Shown: in pieces, positions 15,091 to 18,788 of the stretch
Numbering within the stretch: the stretch's first letter is position 1
Layout: every line of letters begins with the position of its first letter
Source of the DNA: an uncultured Pseudomonadota bacterium
GTDB lineage: Bacteria > Pseudomonadota > Gammaproteobacteria > Methylococcales > Methylomonadaceae
Direction of reading: 5' to 3'
Assembly (NCBI GenBank): GCA_903902945.1
Contig: CAIUWU010000268.1
Span: 1-18,788, forward strand
Length of the DNA stretch: 18,788 nt
Notes under the pieces: generated by a model
What the model saw: the letters and a program-made list of their open reading frames with translations, nothing else
What the model was told of the DNA's origin: nothing
Databases searched by the model: none
Made by a program: the position numbers and the translations under genes

Positions 15091-16095
15091 TCAGCCGCTG
15101 ATTTCCGGTTTCTGATCCCGGGCCAGAAGATTATGTACAGCGGCTTTCGGGTTTAAATCTTCAAATAATACTTTGTATACCTGTTCGGTAATCGGCATAT
15201 CCACCTGATGTTTTTGCGATAGCAAGTAGGCTTCGTGTGCCGCACTGATGCCTTCGACTTCCTGGCCAATATCCTGTAGCGCCTGGGCGCGGCTTTTACC
15301 TTGTCCCAAAGCCAAGCCAAAGCGGCGGTTACGCGATTGATTGTCGGTACAGGTCAGAATCAGATCACCCAGTCCAGTCAGGCCCATGAAGGTATCCGCT
15401 TGTCCACCCAGATTAATACCGAGACGCATAATTTCCGATAAGCCGCGGGTAATCAGAGCGGCACGGGTATTGGCGCCAAAACCCAGGCCGTCGGCAATTC
15501 CTGCTGCAATCGCCAGGACGTTTTTGCAGGCGCCACCGACCTGCACGCCGGTCATATCGTGACTGGTGTAAGTTCTGAAGGTCGGATTGTGCAGAATACC
15601 GGTTAACTGGCCTGCCAACTGATCCGATGCTGAGGCAATCGTTAGTGCTGTCGGCAAACCGGCGGCGACTTCTTTGGCAAAAGTCGGCCCTGACAACACA
15701 GCGGTGCGGATGCCGGCGCCCAGGATTTCATGGCTGATATCGCTGAGCAGGGCACCTTGTTGGCAATCAAAACCTTTGGTTGCCCAGATCACGGACTGGT
15801 TGGCCGTCAGTAAGGGTTTGATGGCCTGTAAAGTGTTGCGGAACGCATGACTAGGAACCACCAGCAGAATTAAATCACTGCTGATAACTGCTGTTTGCAG
15901 GCTGTCAGTGACAATCAGATTGGACGGAAACGGAAAACCGGCCAGATAACGCCGGTTTTCACGTTGTTGCGCTATCTGGGCCATGTGATCGCGGTTGTGA
16001 CCCCATAGCACCGTCGGACAACCATTTCGGGCTGCCTGCAACGCCAGGGCTGTTCCCCAGGAGCCGGCACCCAAAATGCTTAGCGTTGTAGTCAT
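15091..16095 (-). CDS. gpsA: Glycerol-3-phosphate dehydrogenase [NAD(P)+]
   Basis: This cytosolic enzyme makes sn-glycerol 3-phosphate from dihydroxyacetone phosphate for phospholipid synthesis. Starting at the ATG at 16095-16093 gives a 334-residue protein beginning MTTTLSILGAGSWGTALALQ, with the dinucleotide-binding GAGSWG at residues 9-14; an upstream in-frame ATG would add 24 residues that the family lacks and would overlap secB, so it is rejected. Later blocks are ATKGFD, SGPTFAKEVAAGLPTAL, GGACKNVLAIAAGIADGLG (with catalytic Lys) and ALITRGLSEIMRLG. It ends the unit arsR-type regulator, rhodanese, secB, gpsA; only 4 bases separate the secB stop from its start. Confidence 0.97.
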   Translation of the reverse strand: MTTTLSILGAGSWGTALALQAARNGCPTVLWGHNRDHMAQIAQQRENRRYLAGFPFPSNLIVTDSLQTAVISSDLILLVVPSHAFRNTLQAIKPLLTANQSVIWATKGFDCQQGALLSDISHEILGAGIRTAVLSGPTFAKEVAAGLPTALTIASASDQLAGQLTGILHNPTFRTYTSHDMTGVQVGGACKNVLAIAAGIADGLGFGANTRAALITRGLSEIMRLGINLGGQADTFMGLTGLGDLILTCTDNQSRNRRFGLALGQGKSRAQALQDIGQEVEGISAAHEAYLLSQKHQVDMPITEQVYKVLFEDLNPKAAVHNLLARDQKPEISG

Positions 16096-16099
16096 TAGC

Positions 16100-16576
16100 T
16101 TAATTAAGCGTTTTGGCTTTGGCTTCTTGCTCTTGTTGCTGCAGTTGCTGGAAGTACAGAGCGTCAAAGTTGATCGGTGCCAGAATCAGTTGCGGAAAGC
16201 CGCCTTTGCTGACCAGATCGGAGATTACCTCGCGGGCGTAAGGGAACAGGATGTTGGGGCTGAAACTGCCCAGTAATGGTCCCATTTCCTCTTCTTCAAA
16301 GCCGCTGGCGGCGATGATGCCTGCCTGAACTACTTCAACCAGATAGGCAATCTCGTTGTCGATTTTTACCGTTACTGTAATCGACAAAGCGACTTCGTAA
16401 ATGCCATTTTCCAGTGGCTGTGCCTGTGTCGCCAGATTGATATCCAGAGAGGGTTGCCAGGCTTGGGTAAAAATCTTGGGGCTGTTAGGGGTTTCAAAAG
16501 ATAAATCTTTGGTGTAGATCTTTTGAATCGAAAATTGTTTTTCGGTGTTTGCAGCGCTATCGGTTGCTTCTGCCAT
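16100..16576 (-). CDS. secB: Protein-export chaperone SecB
   Basis: A 158-residue tetrameric chaperone that holds preproteins unfolded and passes them to SecA. Family strings are FSIQKIYTKDLSFETPNSP, then YEVALSITVTVK, YLVEVVQAGI, LLGSFSPNILFPYAREVISDLVSKGGFPQLILAPINFDALY-type sequence (quoted here in part), and a Gln-rich C-terminus. Start at 16576 follows a good AAGGAAAAAC. It lies 20 bases behind the rhodanese gene and directly before gpsA. In E. coli a glutaredoxin gene (grxC) sits between yibN and secB; here it does not. Confidence 0.97.
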   Translation of the reverse strand: MAEATDSAANTEKQFSIQKIYTKDLSFETPNSPKIFTQAWQPSLDINLATQAQPLENGIYEVALSITVTVKIDNEIAYLVEVVQAGIIAASGFEEEEMGPLLGSFSPNILFPYAREVISDLVSKGGFPQLILAPINFDALYFQQLQQQEQEAKAKTLN

Positions 16577-16596
16577 GATGTTTTTCCTTGTTGTTA

Positions 16597-17034
16597 TTAG
16601 TCTTTGATTTTGCCGGTTTTGATCGGCAGCTTGTTATCTTCCCAGGACTGAATGCCGCCCAGCAGGTTGAAGACGTTTTCAAAACCTGCTTTGGTCAGAA
16701 TTTTGCAGGCAGATACAGAACGCGCACCAGTCTGGCAATTAACCAGCAATGTTTGTCGTTTATGCTTTTCCAGGGTGGGCAGTTTGTCTGCCAGATTTCC
16801 CAGAGGGATGTTGATGGCATTTTCGATATGGCTTTTTTGAAATTCCTGTGGATCACGGACATCGACGATCAGTATGTTGTCATCATTCATTTTGGTAACG
16901 GCAATCAAAGGCGAAATGCTTTGATATTTGTTGAAAGAGTTGGAGATGAGATCCTGAATCAGCAAAAAAATCACGCAAACCAGAGAAAAGGCCAGCATGT
17001 AATGGTTGGTAACAAATTCTATGTATTGATCCAT
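16597..17034 (-). CDS. yibN: Membrane-anchored rhodanese (YibN-like)
   Basis: A 145-residue protein with an N-terminal membrane helix (YMLAFSLVCVIFLLIQDLI, about residues 12-30) and a rhodanese domain facing the cytosol. The N-terminal strand NILIVDVRDPQEFQKSHI holds the family's D-R signature, and the active-site loop is CQTGAR with Cys100 as the persulfide-carrying residue. The size, the anchor and its place upstream of secB-gpsA and opposite gpmI match YibN of enterobacteria. Its role there is not firmly known. Here it follows a thiol-sensor-like ArsR regulator by 27 bases, which suggests a role in sulfane sulfur handling, though this is inference. Confidence 0.9.
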   Translation of the reverse strand: MDQYIEFVTNHYMLAFSLVCVIFLLIQDLISNSFNKYQSISPLIAVTKMNDDNILIVDVRDPQEFQKSHIENAINIPLGNLADKLPTLEKHKRQTLLVNCQTGARSVSACKILTKAGFENVFNLLGGIQSWEDNKLPIKTGKIKD

Positions 17035-17061
17035 TGTCGGAAGAAAAGTTGATATTAGGTC

Positions 17062-17370
17062 TTAGGATTCGCAAAAAACATTGCGCATCATGTGGATTAA
17101 GTGAATAACGCGTTCGTCACTGATGAAATAATAAACGAAGTTGGCTTCTTTTTTAAAATCAAGAATACCTTTGTCGCGCAAAATGGCCAAGTGTTGAGAG
17201 ACATTACTTTGGCTGGTGCCGACTTGATCAACGATATCCTGAACACTCATTGATTGGTTGCCGATCACGCACAGCATTTTTAGTCTTAGGGGGTGTGACA
17301 TGGCTTTGAGACAGCGTGTGGCCTGATTGATATCGCTATCGTCGTAAGGGATTTTTTCTTCTGCATCCAT
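17062..17370 (-). CDS. ArsR/SmtB-family regulator with BigR/SqrR-like cysteine pair
   Basis: A 102-residue winged-helix regulator. The start is the ATG at 17370, with AGGAA about ten bases upstream; a frame open further upstream adds 47 residues that run through the promoter region and lack similarity to the family. Residues 23-35 (AMSHPLRLKMLCV) start the DNA-binding domain, and the recognition helix is TSQSNVSQHLAILRD (52-66). The metal-site motif ELCVCDL of ArsR/SmtB is absent. Instead Cys34 and Cys100 lie 66 residues apart, the spacing of the reactive pair in BigR (C42/C108) and SqrR (C41/C107), which sense persulfides. A third Cys20 may be incidental. It opens the operon with a rhodanese, secB and gpsA, and it faces gpmI. 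Confidence 0.85.
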   Translation of the reverse strand: MDAEEKIPYDDSDINQATRCLKAMSHPLRLKMLCVIGNQSMSVQDIVDQVGTSQSNVSQHLAILRDKGILDFKKEANFVYYFISDERVIHLIHMMRNVFCES

Positions 17371-17432
17371 AAGGGCAATTTCCTGCTGGGAGTTGAGGTG
17401 CGGTATTTTCAGTCTGCGATGCAGGCCCGTAC

Positions 17433-17441
17433 TGCTATAAT
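17433..17441 (+). promoter_or_regulatory. Extended -10 promoter towards gpmI
   Basis: TGC-TATAAT is a full consensus -10 with the extended TGN element. It would start transcription near 17449, giving a gpmI leader of about 140 bases. There is no good -35. A TAATG-N9-CATTA inverted repeat (17438-17456) overlaps it and could be an operator. Confidence 0.5.
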
Positions 17442-17589
17442 GCAATTTAAACATTAGCCGTACCAAAATGTCTGCAAATCTAACAGAGTGGGCTTTTTTC
17501 TTCAATACCATGCATTTTTATATGGTTTTTGCGGTTAATAATTCATTTTCTTCGATTCAATCTCTGTAAAACCAGTTGGAGCTTAATAA

Positions 17590-18788
17590 ATGGCAAGTCG
17601 ACCCAAACCTTTGTTGTTACTGATTCTTGATGGCTTTGGCATCCGCAAGGAACGTGAGAATAATGCGATAGCGTTAGCGAATACACCATGCTGGGATCGT
17701 TTACAGACAGAATATCCCATGACGGCTCTCGATTGCTCGGGTGATGTGGTCGGTTTGCCGGGTGATCAGATGGGGAACTCAGAAGTCGGACACTTGCATA
17801 TTGGCAGTGGTCGTTTGTTGCGTCAGGAATTGTCTCGGGTCAGCCACGAGATTGAAGAAGGCAGTTTCTTCGCTAACCCGGTATTGTGTGAAGCGGTTGA
17901 TCAGGCTTTGCAAAAAGACAAAGCCTTGCACATTATGGGTTTGTTATCGACTGGCGGCGTACACAGCCATGAAACACATATCATGGCAATGATCGAACTG
18001 GCGGCCAAACGTGGATTGAAAAAAATCTATTTACATGCTTTTCTGGATGGTCGTGATGTACCGCCCAAAAGTGCTGATAGCTCTTTGAAGCTGGCGGAAG
18101 ATACCTTTGCCAAATTAGGGGTAGGCCGTATTGCATCGATTTCCGGTCGTTTTTATGCAATGGACCGCGATAACCGCTGGGAGCGGGTTCAGCGCGCTTA
18201 TGATCTGATTGCCAAAGGTGAAGCTGAATATAGCTGTGCCTCTGCCCGCCAGGCGCTGGCTGAATCTTACCAACGCGAGGAGTTCGATGAGTTTGTGGTG
18301 CCAACCGCAATTGTCGATGCAGAAGGCAACAAAGTAGTGCTCGATAAAGATGACTCAATTGTGTTCATGAATTTCCGGGCTGACCGGGCGCGCGAAATTT
18401 CGATCGCGCTGACCAGTCAAGAATTCGATAAATTCGAGCGTGGCTGCGAACCACATCAAGGCTATTACGCTACATTGACCGAATACAATCAGGCTTTCAG
18501 TTATCCGATTGCCTACCCATCGGTTGAAGTTAAAAACAGTATCGGTGAGGTGATTGCCAATCTGGGCATGAAGCAATTACGTCTGGCTGAAACCGAAAAA
18601 TATGCGCATGTGACGTTTTTCCTCAACGGTGGCCGAGATGAACCATTTGCCGGCGAAGACCGTATTCTGGTGCCGTCACCTAAAGTCAAAACCTATGACC
18701 TGCAGCCGGAAATGAGTGCCGCTGAAGTGACAGAGCACTTGGTTGCTGCGATTACCGGTGGTCAATATGATGTGATTATCTGTAACTA
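17590..18788 (+). CDS. gpmI: 2,3-bisphosphoglycerate-independent phosphoglycerate mutase, 5' part
   Basis: This metal-dependent enzyme interconverts 3- and 2-phosphoglycerate in glycolysis and gluconeogenesis. From the ATG at 17590 (GGAGCTTAATAA just before it) the frame stays open to the window edge, giving about 399 of the usual 510 or so residues. The catalytic serine Ser64 is in GDQMGNSEVGHLHIGSGR, and the metal-binding Asp14 is in LLLLILDGFG. Later blocks are LDGRDVPPKSA, SISGRFYAMDRDNRWERV, NFRADRAREIS and FFLNGGRDEPFAGEDRI, all typical. The last residues (VIICNY) precede the C-terminal metal-site half that lies outside the window. It is divergent from the arsR-yibN-secB-gpsA unit, matching the enterobacterial gpmI/yibN neighbourhood. 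Confidence 0.97.
   Translation, partial: MASRPKPLLLLILDGFGIRKERENNAIALANTPCWDRLQTEYPMTALDCSGDVVGLPGDQMGNSEVGHLHIGSGRLLRQELSRVSHEIEEGSFFANPVLCEAVDQALQKDKALHIMGLLSTGGVHSHETHIMAMIELAAKRGLKKIYLHAFLDGRDVPPKSADSSLKLAEDTFAKLGVGRIASISGRFYAMDRDNRWERVQRAYDLIAKGEAEYSCASARQALAESYQREEFDEFVVPTAIVDAEGNKVVLDKDDSIVFMNFRADRAREISIALTSQEFDKFERGCEPHQGYYATLTEYNQAFSYPIAYPSVEVKNSIGEVIANLGMKQLRLAETEKYAHVTFFLNGGRDEPFAGEDRILVPSPKVKTYDLQPEMSAAEVTEHLVAAITGGQYDVIICN

Noticed and set aside
15067..15098. GCGGCT ... AGCCGC inverted repeat between the convergent gmhA/diaA and gpsA
   Set aside because: The loop is 20 bases and no T run follows on either strand, so it is a weak terminator candidate at best.
16096..16167. A 24-residue upstream extension of gpsA
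   Set aside because: It overlaps the end of secB, is Lys/Ser-rich without family match, and the ATG at 16095 gives the known N-terminus.
17371..17511. A 47-residue N-terminal extension of the ArsR-type regulator
   Set aside because: It crosses the consensus -10 box at 17436-17441, lacks family similarity, and the ATG at 17370 has its own ribosome-binding site.
17507..17530. ACCAT ... ATGGT followed by TTTTT in the gpmI leader
   Set aside because: The stem is only 5-6 base pairs and AT-rich; I do not trust it as an attenuator.

Overview
The window looks like chromosome from a gammaproteobacterium. It holds mostly housekeeping genes in orders typical of that class: hisE-tatABC, argS followed by a SPOR-domain gene, rsmI divergent from yraN-gmhA/diaA, and gpmI divergent from a yibN-secB-gpsA operon. 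Base composition is moderate and coding density is high. A Methylococcales-type methanotroph is possible from the overall feel of the proteins, but nothing here proves the genus. I see no rRNA, tRNA, CRISPR array, insertion sequence or prophage.

Layout. 1-3612 (+): the 3' end of a membrane-fusion gene and a complete RND efflux pump, joined by a TAATG overlap. 3613-4124: an intergenic stretch holding the wreck of a HepT/MNT (HEPN plus minimal nucleotidyltransferase) gene pair, in which the start of one protein now abuts the end of the other out of frame. 4125-7880 (-): lysR, a SAM methyltransferase, a rhodanese and then typA. 7881-8383: a divergent control region, a 50-residue membrane protein gene absent from ordinary long-ORF calling, and two tandem terminators rich in anti-Shine-Dalgarno motifs. 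8384-10666 (+): hisE, tatA, tatB, tatC and the PLP-homeostasis gene yggS, tightly packed. 10758-13180 (+): argS and a SPOR-domain gene. 13184-14026 (-): rsmI. 14119-15074 (+): yraN and a SIS-domain isomerase/DiaA gene. 15091-17370 (-): an ArsR-family regulator, a membrane-anchored rhodanese, secB and gpsA. 17590 to the end (+): gpmI, cut by the window edge.

How the parts relate. Several blocks concern the envelope: RND efflux, Tat export of folded proteins, SecB export of unfolded proteins, GpsA for phospholipid backbone, and a SPOR protein for septal peptidoglycan. Most genes are ordinary. The parts most worth a second look are the HepT/MNT deletion scar, the small membrane protein with its anti-SD-bearing 3' region opposite a LysR gene, and the ArsR regulator beside a rhodanese. 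That regulator carries two cysteines 66 residues apart, the spacing of the persulfide sensors BigR and SqrR.
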